Translations under genes and position numbers: made by a program
Shown: one piece after another, positions 35,234 through 43,471 of the stretch
Numbering within the stretch: position 1 is the stretch's first letter
Layout: each line of letters opens with the position of its first letter
Source of the DNA: Mesorhizobium sp. J8
GTDB taxonomy: Bacteria > Pseudomonadota > Alphaproteobacteria > Rhizobiales > Rhizobiaceae
Assembly: GCF_016591715.1 (NCBI RefSeq)
Contig: NZ_AP024109.1
Location: forward strand, 3,162,001 to 3,226,000
Length of the DNA: 64,000 nucleotides
Direction of reading: 5' to 3'
The notes under the pieces: model-generated
What the model was told of the DNA's origin: nothing
Databases searched by the model: none
The model's input: only the letters and a program-made list of their open reading frames with translations

Positions 35234-36834
35234 AGTTGCTGGACAGGATATTCGGCAGGGAAGGCGCGTCCGCTCCGCGCCCGTCTCCGCAGGCCGGATA
35301 TCTGCGCGACAGCCGCTCGAGGATACTGTCGACGCGCGGCACAGCGCTGCGCGACCATCGCGACGAAGTTCGCATTGCCTGGCGGCGGGCCGCTGGGCTG
35401 GCGATGGACATCATCCAGAATTCAGGCCGGCTGCGTGGCGCCGTCGACCAAGTCATCGCCGACACGGTCGGCGTCGAGCTGATTCTCAGCCCGGCGCCTG
35501 ACCTGTCGGCGTTCGGCTATGACAAGCAGGAGTCGGATGAGTTCATCAGACTGCTGAAGGCGGCGTGGAAGCACTGGGCCTGGAACCCGCGCGAATGCGA
35601 CCTCAAGGGCAAGTTCATCGTGCCGCAGAAGGTCGACATCGCGCTGCGCCACGACGTCGTCTATGGCGAGGCCCTGGCGCTGATGGACTACATGTCGCCA
35701 GCCGAACGCCGCCGCTACGGCATCGCGTCCGGGACCAAGATTTGCCTGACCACACCGACCGCGCTTGTGCAGGACACAAGCGAGATCGAGGGGCTCTACC
35801 AGGGCGTCATCCATGACCCGAACGGCCGCCCGATCGCCTATCGCCTCGCCGAAAAGGAAACCGGCATCGTCGTCAAGCGCGACCACGCGGCTTATGACGG
35901 CGAGGGGCGGCAGATGGTCGCCCATGTTTTCGATCCGGTCGACAGCAACGACGTTCGCGGCATTTCCCGCCTCGTGGCGGCGTTCCGAGAATATCTGCAA
36001 TGGGAGACACTGGTCGACGTCACGATCCAGACCGGGATCCTGCAAACCGTCTTCGCCCAGGTCCTGACCAGCGAGAGGCCATCAGCCGAGGCATTCGAAG
36101 GGCTGGAAGCTCTGGGCGAGACCCAGGAGGGCAAGGCGCTGCGCGACGAGTTTCGCGACTATTTCCTGGCCGTCATGGACAAGGCGGCGGAAAGCGAGAT
36201 CTCCGTCGGCACCGATCCGAAGCTGTCGCATCTGGCGCCCGGCGAGAAGCTGGAATTGATGTCGACCGGCATTCCGGGGCCGCAATTCCTGCCCGTCTCG
36301 ACCGAACTGCAGCGCGGCATGGCGCGCGCGATCGGCATCAGCGTCGCCAGCTACACCATGAATTACGAGGGCGCGACCTATTCCTCGACCCGCATGGAAA
36401 GCGCCTCGCTGCATCCCGTGGTCACCCGCCGCCGTGAGCGTATCGCAGCACCCATCTGCCAACTCGCCTACGAGCATCTCGTCGACGAGCTGATCGGCAC
36501 CGGGCGCTTGCCCTTCAAGGGCGGCTACGAGGCCTTCAAGGCCAATCGCGACAAGGTGCTTTGGGCCAACTGGCAGGGACCGGCCAAGGCCACCGCCGAC
36601 GACCAGAAGAGCGCCAAGGCCGCGACCGAGCGCCTGCTCAACGGCACGTCGACGCCGGACATGGAATGCGCCGAGATCGGCGCCGACGCGGAGGAAGTCT
36701 TTGAGCGCCGGCTCTATTGGCACAAGCGTTATGCCGATGCCGGCATGCCGTCGCCCTTCGTGCGCAATGCCGGCGATCCGAAGGATGACGTCATACCGGC
36801 CGAGAAAGCGCCCACACAGAAGGAAGACGCCTGA
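35230..36834 (+). CDS. Portal protein (lambda gpB family)
   Basis: A 534-residue portal. IQNSGRLRGAVDQVIADTVG, DVVYGEALALMDYM, HVFDPVDSNDVRGISRLVAA, LAPGEKLELMSTGIPGPQFL and SYTMNYEGATYSSTRMESAS are hallmark stretches of lambda-type portals. ATG 35230 overlaps the terminase stop by 4 bp. It forms the DNA-entry dodecamer and head-tail vertex. Confidence 0.92.
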   Translation: MKLLDRIFGREGASAPRPSPQAGYLRDSRSRILSTRGTALRDHRDEVRIAWRRAAGLAMDIIQNSGRLRGAVDQVIADTVGVELILSPAPDLSAFGYDKQESDEFIRLLKAAWKHWAWNPRECDLKGKFIVPQKVDIALRHDVVYGEALALMDYMSPAERRRYGIASGTKICLTTPTALVQDTSEIEGLYQGVIHDPNGRPIAYRLAEKETGIVVKRDHAAYDGEGRQMVAHVFDPVDSNDVRGISRLVAAFREYLQWETLVDVTIQTGILQTVFAQVLTSERPSAEAFEGLEALGETQEGKALRDEFRDYFLAVMDKAAESEISVGTDPKLSHLAPGEKLELMSTGIPGPQFLPVSTELQRGMARAIGISVASYTMNYEGATYSSTRMESASLHPVVTRRRERIAAPICQLAYEHLVDELIGTGRLPFKGGYEAFKANRDKVLWANWQGPAKATADDQKSAKAATERLLNGTSTPDMECAEIGADAEEVFERRLYWHKRYADAGMPSPFVRNAGDPKDDVIPAEKAPTQKEDA

Positions 36835-37106
36835 TGCCGGCCCTCGTCAGCATCAACGGCGTCGCCGTCGACCAGGAAGATCCCTGCGCGCTCTACCAGG
36901 CGCTTTACGCGGCCAAGCTGCGCATCCTCGCCGGCGAGCATGTCGAGGAGCTGCAGATCCAGTCGCCGGTCACGCGCGAGCTGATGCGGTTTTCAGTGGC
37001 GAACCTGAAATCGCTCGATGCCGAGCTGATGCGCCTCGCCGCCGCCTGCTCGGCAAAGTCAGGCAAGCGCTCGCGCTACGCCAAGACCATGCGGTTCATC
37101 CGCTAG
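36834..37106 (+). CDS. gpW-like head completion protein
   Basis: A 90-residue protein in the position of lambda gpW (LYQALYAAKLRILAGEHVEE, LQIQSPVTRELMRFSVANLK, SLDAELMRLAAAC). It starts within the TGATG junction with the portal stop, so it is translationally coupled. gpW closes the filled head and joins the tail. Confidence 0.7.
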   Translation: MPALVSINGVAVDQEDPCALYQALYAAKLRILAGEHVEELQIQSPVTRELMRFSVANLKSLDAELMRLAAACSAKSGKRSRYAKTMRFIR

Positions 37107-37115
37107 GAGCCATCC

Positions 37116-38447
37116 ATGTCATCGCTGATCCACATCGCCGACCGGGTGCTGAACCGGCCGCTCCTGATCACGCGCGACAAGGCCGAGGTCATCCTCTCCG
37201 TTCTCGCCGGCCGCATCGGCGTGAACGCGCCAGATGCATCGCGTTTCGAGGGCTCCTCGGTTGTCGAGGACGAAAGCGGCGCCCGTCGCGCCGTGCCTTA
37301 TCGCGTCACGCGCGATGGCGTCGGCATCATCACCATCACCGGCTCGCTGGTGAACCGCGGGGCCTGGGTCGGGGCGAGCTCCGGTCTCACCTCCTATGAA
37401 GGCATCGGCTTCCAGTTGAAGTCCGCCGCGGCAGACCCGGCCGTCAGGTCGGTCATCCTCGACATGCATTCGCCGGGCGGCGAAGCCGTCGGCGCCTTTG
37501 AAACGGCCGCTCTCGTGCGCGATCTGGCCGCGAAGAAGCTTGCCGTCGCCGTGGTCAACGGCATGGCGGCATCCGCCATGTACGCCATCGCCTCCGGCGC
37601 CACCGAGATCGTCACCACCGAAACCGGCATCTCGGGCTCGATCGGCGTCGTTCTGCTGCACGCCGATTTCAGCCGACAGCTCGACCGCGAAGGCATCACA
37701 CCGACGCTGATCCATGCCGGCGCGCACAAGGTGGACGGCAATCCGTTCGAGCCGCTTTCCGATGCGGTCCGCGAGGACCTGCAAGCCGAGGTCGACGCCT
37801 TTTACGGCGCTTTCCTGACCACGGTCGCGAAGGGGCGCGGCAGCAGGTTGACCGCTGCCGCCGCGCGCAAGACGGAAGCCCGCACTTTCATCGGCAAGGC
37901 AGCCGTCGACGCCGGCGTCGCAGATCGGGTCGGTTCTTTCGAGACCGTGCTCGCCGAACTTTCCCGCGCCTCCACGCCGAAAGGCGGGCGCTCAACCTCG
38001 CAGAAAGGGAGCACATCCATGAGCGAGACCACCGGCGCGCCCGCCGCCACCGAAGTTGCGGGCATTTCAAAGGCCGATCACGACAAAGCCGTCGCCGAGG
38101 CCGAGAAGAAGGGCCACGCCGCCGGCAGCGCCGAAGCCGGCAAGCGCCTCGCCACCGCGCTTGGCGCCGAAGGCATCAAGGGCGATGGCACCCGCATGGC
38201 GGCCGCCCTCGAGCTGGCGGCGAAGTCGCCCGATATGTCGGGCGAGGACGTTGCCGCCTTCGTGGTCGCCAATGTCGGCGCCTCCAAGCCCGCGGAGGCC
38301 GATGCTTCCACCTATGAGAAGTCGCGCCTCGCCGCGGCAGGCCTGGCGCAGCCCGGCGCAAACAGCGCCGAGGCATCGCAGCAGGCGGCAAGCCGCATCC
38401 TGGCCAACTACCGCGCCTCGACGGGCGCGCCTGCCAAGCAGGGCTGA
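37116..38447 (+). CDS. S49-family head maturation protease with C-terminal scaffold (gpC type)
   Basis: A 443-residue protein. The SppA/ClpP-like protease has ILDMHSPGGEAVGAFET, catalytic Ser153 in NGMAASAMYAIAS and TTETGISGSIGVVLLHADF. After about residue 285 the sequence becomes Ala/Gly/Lys-rich and helical, as expected of a fused scaffold. An internal start at 38019 allows the scaffold to be made alone. It cleaves scaffold and portal or capsid during head maturation. Confidence 0.9.
   Translation: MSSLIHIADRVLNRPLLITRDKAEVILSVLAGRIGVNAPDASRFEGSSVVEDESGARRAVPYRVTRDGVGIITITGSLVNRGAWVGASSGLTSYEGIGFQLKSAAADPAVRSVILDMHSPGGEAVGAFETAALVRDLAAKKLAVAVVNGMAASAMYAIASGATEIVTTETGISGSIGVVLLHADFSRQLDREGITPTLIHAGAHKVDGNPFEPLSDAVREDLQAEVDAFYGAFLTTVAKGRGSRLTAAAARKTEARTFIGKAAVDAGVADRVGSFETVLAELSRASTPKGGRSTSQKGSTSMSETTGAPAATEVAGISKADHDKAVAEAEKKGHAAGSAEAGKRLATALGAEGIKGDGTRMAAALELAAKSPDMSGEDVAAFVVANVGASKPAEADASTYEKSRLAAAGLAQPGANSAEASQQAASRILANYRASTGAPAKQG
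38019..38447 (+). CDS. Nested in-frame scaffold protein (Nu3-like), internal start
   Basis: An in-frame ATG at 38019 (codon 302 of the protease gene) is preceded by AAAGGGAG at 8 bp and would yield a 142-residue protein starting MSETTGAPAATEVAG. The helical, Ala-rich composition matches phage scaffolds. It follows the lambda C/Nu3 arrangement, in which the scaffold is translated from within the protease gene. Confidence 0.65.
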   Translation: MSETTGAPAATEVAGISKADHDKAVAEAEKKGHAAGSAEAGKRLATALGAEGIKGDGTRMAAALELAAKSPDMSGEDVAAFVVANVGASKPAEADASTYEKSRLAAAGLAQPGANSAEASQQAASRILANYRASTGAPAKQG

Positions 38448-38492
38448 CGCCCAGGCCCATCCAACCGCAACTCGTCACCGAAAGGGTTGATC

Positions 38493-39272
38493 ATGACCAG
38501 CATTCCGTTCGCACAGCCGGGCATGGCGGCCCGCGACGTGTCCGATGCCTTCAGCTCCGCCGAGATCTTCAATTCGGCCATTCCGCATCCCGTGACGGAG
38601 GATTTTCCCGTTGCCGCCGATGTGGCCATTCCAGCCTTCTCGGTGGTCCGCCTCGCGGCCTCCGGCCTCAGCCTCGCGCTTGCCACCTTCGCCTTTGCCC
38701 CTGGGGCCCGGGCGGCCGGACGGCTGGTGTTTTCCGGCGTCGGCGCCGCCGACGACACCATCACCGTCGCCGCGACCGTCTACACGCTGAAGGCTGCCCC
38801 GACCACCGTCGCCGGGCAGGTCAAGATCGGCGCGACGGCGGCGGAAACGGCCAGCAACCTGATCGCAGCCATCAACGGCGGCGCCGGCGCCGGCACGCTC
38901 TACGGTTCGCTGACCGTGCCGCATCCGGATGTGACCGCGCAGGCTGATGCCGCCGGCATCGTCGGCGTCGTCGCCAAGGTGGCCGGCGCCGCCGGCAATG
39001 CGATCGCCACCACGGAAACCGGTTCGGTCACCGCCTTCGCCAACGCCACGCTGGTCGGCGGCGTCGACCAGGTCGGCGTGCAGGCGATCGGCGTCACCAC
39101 GGCGCCGGTGGTCGACACCGACGCCGCGCAGAGCGTCGCGATCTATCGCGCCGGGAATTTCAACCCGGATGCGCTGAACTGGGACGCCTCCTTCAACACC
39201 GACGCCAAGCGCGAGGCCGCGTTCCGGGGCGCGCCGTCGCCCACCAACATCCTCATCCGCAAGCGCCTCTGA
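38493..39272 (+). CDS. Head decoration protein (gpD-like) with inserted beta domain
   Basis: A 259-residue protein. The flanks match head-decoration proteins (HPVTEDFPVAADVAIPAFSV at the N-terminus, FNPDALNWDASFNTDAKREA at the C-terminus). Residues about 75-190 are an inserted domain with ADDTITVAATVYTLKAAPTT and IGATAAETASNLIAAINGGA, a beta-rich module found in many phage surface proteins. Plain decoration proteins are about 110-130 residues, so the insertion roughly doubles it. ATG 38493 has AAAGGG upstream. Confidence 0.8.
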   Translation: MTSIPFAQPGMAARDVSDAFSSAEIFNSAIPHPVTEDFPVAADVAIPAFSVVRLAASGLSLALATFAFAPGARAAGRLVFSGVGAADDTITVAATVYTLKAAPTTVAGQVKIGATAAETASNLIAAINGGAGAGTLYGSLTVPHPDVTAQADAAGIVGVVAKVAGAAGNAIATTETGSVTAFANATLVGGVDQVGVQAIGVTTAPVVDTDAAQSVAIYRAGNFNPDALNWDASFNTDAKREAAFRGAPSPTNILIRKRL

Positions 39273-39329
39273 CCGCGCATCTTCAACGCAATCGCGGCCC
39301 CGGCCGCCTCTTTCACAAGGGCCAAGACC

Positions 39330-40385
39330 ATGGCGGACTTCGACCACTACGAACTCTGGGACACGCACACTCTGCTTGGCGTGTTCCGCGAACTGGACAT
39401 CGTGCCGAGCTACTGGCTCGACCTGCTCTTCCCGCACGAGATGTCGTTCACCGACGAATATGTCGACCTCGAGAAGATTCCGCGCGCCGGCCGCAAGCTC
39501 GCGCCATTCGTCGCGCCGATGGCGCAGGGACGTGCGATCTACGAGGAGGGCGCACGGGTCGAGCGCTTCAAGCCGGGCTATGTGAAGCCGAGCGATCCCG
39601 TGTCCCCGCTGCGCGCGCTCACCCGCCGTCCCGGCACCTTGCTCGGCCCTAACGCGCAGACGCCGCAGGCGCGCTACGATGCGGTGAAAGCCGACATCCT
39701 GCAGTACCATCGTGTCGCGATCGAAAGGCTGTGGGAATGGATGGCCGCGAAGGCCATCATCGACGGGAAGGTCGTCATCGAAGGCAAGGACATGCCGCAG
39801 CGCCTCGTCGATTTCGGCCGCGCCGCAGGCCACACCGTCGTGCTCGGCGCCGGCGCCCGCTGGGGCGAGGCCGGAGTGTCGATCCTGGACGACATCCAGG
39901 GTTGGGCGGATATGATGCATGCGGCCGAGTTCGGTGGCGCGCCCAACCGCATCACGGTCGGCATCGACGCCTGGGGCGTCATGCGCCGCGATACCGAGAT
40001 CCTCGCCGAAATGGACCTGACGCGGCGCGGCAATGCCGACCTGACCATCAAGACCGGGCTGATGACCACCGGCGAGGTGCGCTATGGCGGCACGCTCGGC
40101 GGCGGGATCGAGGTGTGGGTGTACAAGGATTACTACACCGTCAACGGTGCCGTGACGCCGTTCATGTCGCCCAAGGATGTCGTGCTCACCGGCCCGAACG
40201 TGCAGGGCTACCGCTGCTTCGGCGCGATCGTCGACGTGCATGCCCAGTTCCAGCCGCTGCCGATCTTCCCGCGCGACTACATCCCCGAGGGCGATGTGGC
40301 GGTCGAGCAGATCGTGACCCAGTCGGCGCCGCTCATGGTGCCGGTCAATCCCAATGCGACCCTGAAGGCGACCGTCGTCGCCTGA
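39330..40385 (+). CDS. Major capsid protein (lambda gpE family)
   Basis: A 351-residue HK97-fold capsid protein of the PF03864 family: LDIVPSYWLDLLFPHEMSFT, DEYVDLEKIPRAGRKLAPFV, AQGRAIYEEGARVERFKPGY, YHRVAIERLWEWMAAKAIID and a C-terminal RCFGAIVDVHAQFQPLPIFP. It is full length for the family. Confidence 0.93.
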   Translation: MADFDHYELWDTHTLLGVFRELDIVPSYWLDLLFPHEMSFTDEYVDLEKIPRAGRKLAPFVAPMAQGRAIYEEGARVERFKPGYVKPSDPVSPLRALTRRPGTLLGPNAQTPQARYDAVKADILQYHRVAIERLWEWMAAKAIIDGKVVIEGKDMPQRLVDFGRAAGHTVVLGAGARWGEAGVSILDDIQGWADMMHAAEFGGAPNRITVGIDAWGVMRRDTEILAEMDLTRRGNADLTIKTGLMTTGEVRYGGTLGGGIEVWVYKDYYTVNGAVTPFMSPKDVVLTGPNVQGYRCFGAIVDVHAQFQPLPIFPRDYIPEGDVAVEQIVTQSAPLMVPVNPNATLKATVVA

Positions 40386-40433
40386 TCGCGGCGACCTCGC
40401 CCCATCGTCTACCATCGAACCTGGAGAAGCATC

Positions 40434-40664
40434 ATGGTCAAAGCGGTCGCTTTGAACACCGTCCATTTGTGCAAGACGCCGGGCGAGAGAAGCCCGGAAG
40501 GCAAGACCGTCAAGCGCGCCGAGATCGAGGTCAAGGCGCCCGGCGCGATCTTCGATGTCGACAAGAAGCAGCTTGACGATCTTGTCGGCCGAGGCGCCGC
40601 CCGCCCGGCTACCAAGGTCGACCTGGCGCGCGCCGATGAGTCGAGCCAGATGGATCTCGGCTAG
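40434..40664 (+). CDS. Small phage head-region protein
   Basis: A 76-residue protein (AGERSPEGK-type loop in KTPGERSPEGKTVKRAEIEV, APGAIFDVDKKQLDDLVGRG) with the pattern of small proteins found after capsid genes in lambda-like heads. Its role is unknown and possibly structural. Confidence 0.6.
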   Translation: MVKAVALNTVHLCKTPGERSPEGKTVKRAEIEVKAPGAIFDVDKKQLDDLVGRGAARPATKVDLARADESSQMDLG

Positions 40665-40694
40665 GCCGACCAGCCTGCCTGACGGGATCCTCTC

Positions 40695-41087
40695 ATGGAC
40701 ATTCGTGCAGCCCGCTCGCGCCTCGTCCATGAGACGCGCTCCCGCCTCGGCGACCTGATCACCATTCGCGCCAAAGTGCGGGGTGAGATGTCGGTTGCCG
40801 AAGATCCGTCCCGGTCGGCCATGATCGACCTCAAGGGCCGGTTCGATATCAGTCCCGACCTCGATTTCCTTGGCGGTCGCGACCGCGGTATGGCGCCGAC
40901 CCGTTTTGCCGGCCGGCTGTGCACGATATCGATCCCGCGCGCGGACATGGCCTGGCTGCCGAAAAACGGTGACCAGGCGGAAGTGACGAGCCGCCCGGCC
41001 GAGCCGATCTACTCGATCGTGCGCGTCGTCGACGATCTGCCGGAAGTCATCGTGTTCTACCTGTCGAACCTGAAGGCCGCCACATGA
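40695..41087 (+). CDS. Probable head-tail joining protein
   Basis: A 130-residue protein (RSRLGDLITIRAKVRGEMSV, FAGRLCTISIPRADMAWLPK, RVVDDLPEVIVFYLSNLKAA), mostly beta, in the position of the head-tail connector FII family. It overlaps the next gene by 4 bp. Family assignment is by place and size. Confidence 0.55.
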   Translation: MDIRAARSRLVHETRSRLGDLITIRAKVRGEMSVAEDPSRSAMIDLKGRFDISPDLDFLGGRDRGMAPTRFAGRLCTISIPRADMAWLPKNGDQAEVTSRPAEPIYSIVRVVDDLPEVIVFYLSNLKAAT

Positions 41088-41893
41088 GCCTGGTCAACGC
41101 CATGCTGCGCATGCTGGCCGCGCAGGCGCTGCGCGGTAACACCATCGCCGCTGACGGGGTGACAGATTCCTCGATCGAGGCCTTGTCTTCGATCATGAGC
41201 GACCGGCAGGCGCCGGTCATCCTGGTGCGGATCGACGAGGCCAAGTACAGCGGCCAGAACGAGGGGCTTTTCGTCACGTCCGGTACGGTGACCTTCGCGC
41301 TCGACCTGATCGTCGCAAGCGCCGTCGCCTACCAGACCACGGACGGCCAGACGGTGAACCAGATCGAAATCGCGGCCACGGACGCCGGCCTCGAATTCTC
41401 GCTCGACATGCTCGACCGTCAGTGGCGGCGCGTGCTGTCCGATCCGACCAACGATTTCGCCGAATGCTTTCGGGGCCTGATCGCCGCCTACGGCCCGGTG
41501 AAGGCCGCGCGCGGCGTCGACCCTGAAGGCGGCCGCAAGCACGCCATCCGGATGGTCGAGATCGAGATCGAGCCCGTCTGCGATCCGGCGCCTGGCGCGC
41601 CGGTGCCGGCCGTCATCGACGCGGCGCTGACCAGGCTCGCGATGGTCGCGGACTATCAGGCGGCGGTCGCCATCATGCGCGCCGAGCTTAGCAAGGGCGC
41701 CGATCTGACGAGCTGGCAGAAGGTGCAGTCGACCCTGATGAGCACGGCGACGGTGCCAGGCATGTTGGGCGTTGCGCCGCCGGACGCGCTTCCCGGCCTC
41801 GTCGAGGCCGTCGACTTCGACGATGTCGGCACCGTGATTAATGGCGCCGAGACCGAGCTGACGGAAGACATCCTGCCCGATCCGGAGTTTTGA
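41084..41893 (+). CDS. Hypothetical phage neck/tail protein
   Basis: A 269-residue protein (SLVNAMLRMLAAQALRGNTI, MSDRQAPVILVRIDEAKYSG, SLDMLDRQWRRVLSDPTNDF). It lies between the head-joining gene and baseplate protein V; a tail-terminator role is possible. It ends directly at a palindromic repeat. Confidence 0.6.
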   Translation: MSLVNAMLRMLAAQALRGNTIAADGVTDSSIEALSSIMSDRQAPVILVRIDEAKYSGQNEGLFVTSGTVTFALDLIVASAVAYQTTDGQTVNQIEIAATDAGLEFSLDMLDRQWRRVLSDPTNDFAECFRGLIAAYGPVKAARGVDPEGGRKHAIRMVEIEIEPVCDPAPGAPVPAVIDAALTRLAMVADYQAAVAIMRAELSKGADLTSWQKVQSTLMSTATVPGMLGVAPPDALPGLVEAVDFDDVGTVINGAETELTEDILPDPEF

Positions 41894-42099
41894 TCATGCC
41901 TCACGGGCCGCACCGCTCGCGTTGCTCGCCGGCCCTCCGGCGGGGCGGGCAAACGTGCCCGACGGCCAGTCGGCCTTGCGGCCTGCGGCCGGGGCCCCCT
42001 TCGGGCGAAGCCCGCAAGCCCGACCGGGCGTCGCGCCCCATGGCGCGCCTCGCCGGAGCCGCAGGTGGCGAAGCCACCGATGCGCGGCGTGAGGCATGA
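41894..42099. repeat. Complete palindromic element PE-1 with 11-bp terminal inverted repeats
   Basis: About 206 bp of G+C-rich DNA begins TCATGCCTCAC (41894-41904) and ends GTGAGGCATGA (42089-42099), a perfect 11-bp inverted repeat. Inside, both arms carry imperfect copies of the same sequence, so the element is a long interrupted hairpin. The left arm resembles 54510-54620 and the right arm resembles 45078-45178. It begins directly after a stop codon, and its right end supplies the GAGG and the start-codon region of the next gene. Confidence 0.75.
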
Positions 42100-42644
42100 C
42101 GATGGACGCCGAACTGGTGAAGGTCATTCTCGGCCTGCAGGCCGATATCGCCGCGCTCAAGCGCATGGTCGCAGGCAACCTGCGCTTCGGCACGGTGAAG
42201 AAGGTCGACCACGCGGCCCACCGCGTGCAGCTCCTGCTGTCCGACGCCAACGGCCGCGAGTTCCTGTCGCCACTGCGCCCATGGGGTGAGATCGCGGGCA
42301 ACGAGAAATCCTGGCGCCCGCCGACGGAGGGGCAGCAGATGATGCTGGTCGCGCCGCATGGCGACATGCGCCAGGCCGTCGCGCTGCCGCTGACCTATTC
42401 GGACCAGAACGCCGCGCCGTCATCGGATCCTGGCACGCGGATCCTGTCGAAGTTCGGCGGCGCGTCCATGCTGTTCGACGGCGGCGGCGACCGGGCCGAA
42501 CTGTCGGCATCGCGCATCGACCTCGGCGCAGCCGAGGGGAAGAAGGTCGCCCGCGTCGGCGACAAGGTCCACGTCATGTCGGGCTCCTCGACCGGCTTCT
42601 GGCCGATCGTCGAGGGGTCCTCGAAAGTCTATGCGGCCGACTAG
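42096..42644 (+). CDS. Baseplate assembly protein V
   Basis: A 182-residue baseplate spike protein of the P2 gpV family. It has LVKVILGLQADIAALKRMVA, an OB-fold NLRFGTVKKVDHAAHRVQLL, SPLRPWGEIAGNEKSWRPPT, EGQQMMLVAPHGDMRQAVAL, then short beta repeats SKFGGASMLFDGGGDRAELS. The first ATG (42096) lies in the palindromic element; ATG 42102 with GAGG 7 bp upstream is probably used. Confidence 0.85.
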   Translation: MTMDAELVKVILGLQADIAALKRMVAGNLRFGTVKKVDHAAHRVQLLLSDANGREFLSPLRPWGEIAGNEKSWRPPTEGQQMMLVAPHGDMRQAVALPLTYSDQNAAPSSDPGTRILSKFGGASMLFDGGGDRAELSASRIDLGAAEGKKVARVGDKVHVMSGSSTGFWPIVEGSSKVYAAD

Positions 42645-42739
42645 TGGTGAAAGCCTAGCGAAGTGGCCGGAAACGACCAACTTCGGTCGCGAGACAGCTA
42701 GCAAATGCAGCCTGCAAGCAGCCTTGATGGAAGCCGGAT

Positions 42740-42766
42740 GGCGCCGTCGTAACTAGCGACGGCGCC
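42740..42766. terminator. Strong hairpin behind the decarboxylase gene
   Basis: A 10-bp perfect stem GGCGCCGTCG/CGACGGCGCC with a 7-nt loop, 9 bp beyond the stop of the minus-strand gene. It lacks a T run on either strand, so it may act as an mRNA-stabilising or weak terminator structure between convergent units. Confidence 0.45.
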
Positions 42767-42775
42767 CCCCTAATC

Positions 42776-43231
42776 TCAGGGCTGAGCCTTCACCGGCAGG
42801 CGAAAGGGAGCGCCTAGCCGGTTGAATGCGTTCATCGCTGCAATGGTGATGGTGAGATCCACTAGATCTTTAGGCTCGAAAGCAGCCGAAACAGCAGCAT
42901 AAGCTTGGTCGGAAGCATGAGTCTCACTGACAAGCGTCACCTCCTCGGCCCAGGCCAGCGCCGCGCGGTACTGATCGGAAAAAAGGTGCGGTACCTCGGC
43001 CCACACTGGGACCAGAGTGACCTTGTCGGCCGCCATGGTTTTGAGCAAATCTCGGGTGTGGATGTCGATACAATGCGCGCAGCCGTTGATCTGCGACACG
43101 CGCAGGAACACGAGATGGACCAGTTCCTCGGGCAGATTGGTGTTGTGCGTGACATAGTGATGGACGCCGAATAGCGCCTTCGCTCCAACCGGTGCTACTT
43201 CGTACCAATTTAGGCGCGTGTTATGATTCAT
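42776..43231 (-). CDS. Carboxymuconolactone decarboxylase (AhpD-like) family protein
   Basis: A 151-residue CMD-family protein. The active-site motif is Cys51-x2-Cys54 with His58 (GCAHCIDIHTRDLLK), with LFGVHHYVTHNTNLPEELVH before it and VDLTITIAAMNAFNRLGAPF at the C-terminus. AhpD-like members are thiol peroxidase/reductase-type proteins. It is the classical genomic partner of ECF41 sigma factors. Its promoter at 43275-43301 carries the ECF41 signature, so it should belong to the sigma factor's regulon. Confidence 0.88.
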   Translation of the reverse strand: MNHNTRLNWYEVAPVGAKALFGVHHYVTHNTNLPEELVHLVFLRVSQINGCAHCIDIHTRDLLKTMAADKVTLVPVWAEVPHLFSDQYRAALAWAEEVTLVSETHASDQAYAAVSAAFEPKDLVDLTITIAAMNAFNRLGAPFRLPVKAQP

Positions 43232-43274
43232 GATGATCTCCTTTAGCCGCGCTCGTGTATGCGCTGCCCACTCT

Positions 43275-43301
43275 GACGAGGCAGCGGTCGATGGCGTGAC
43301 A
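43275..43301 (-). promoter_or_regulatory. ECF41-type promoter for the decarboxylase gene
   Basis: On the minus strand TGTCACG (43301-43295) is followed by 16 bp and CGTC (43278-43275). This matches the ECF41 target promoter as I know it (TGTCACA-N16-CGTC) with one change in the -35 element. It lies about 45 bp upstream of the ATG. Confidence 0.75.
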
Positions 43302-43329
43302 TCAAGAACTTCTTTTTTGGCGGGCGCGA

Positions 43330-43356
43330 TGTCACATTTGCGCTGACTGGCTCGTC
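43330..43356 (+). promoter_or_regulatory. ECF41-type autoregulatory promoter for the sigma factor
   Basis: TGTCACA (43330-43336), 16 bp, CGTC (43353-43356): an exact match to the known ECF41 promoter signature. It is 52 bp from its divergent counterpart and points at the sigma gene. Confidence 0.8.
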
Positions 43357-43471
43357 TCCTACCTCGGGCTTTGATTAAGCAAGAGGAACAAGGCTGGACG
43401 AAAGCAACGGGCCGATGTGGCCTGTGATTTCCTCGGCGAGAGTAGGAAGAGCGAAGCGAGCGTTGTGTATG

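Noticed and set aside
38475..40730. A 751-codon open frame on the minus strand across the capsid region
   Set aside because: It is the antisense shadow of the decoration and capsid genes; it is His/Arg/Asp-rich, without domains, and the plus-strand proteins are clear.
42645..42775. Remnant coding sequence between gene V and the decarboxylase gene
   Set aside because: No frame longer than a few codons with family similarity; only hairpins were found.
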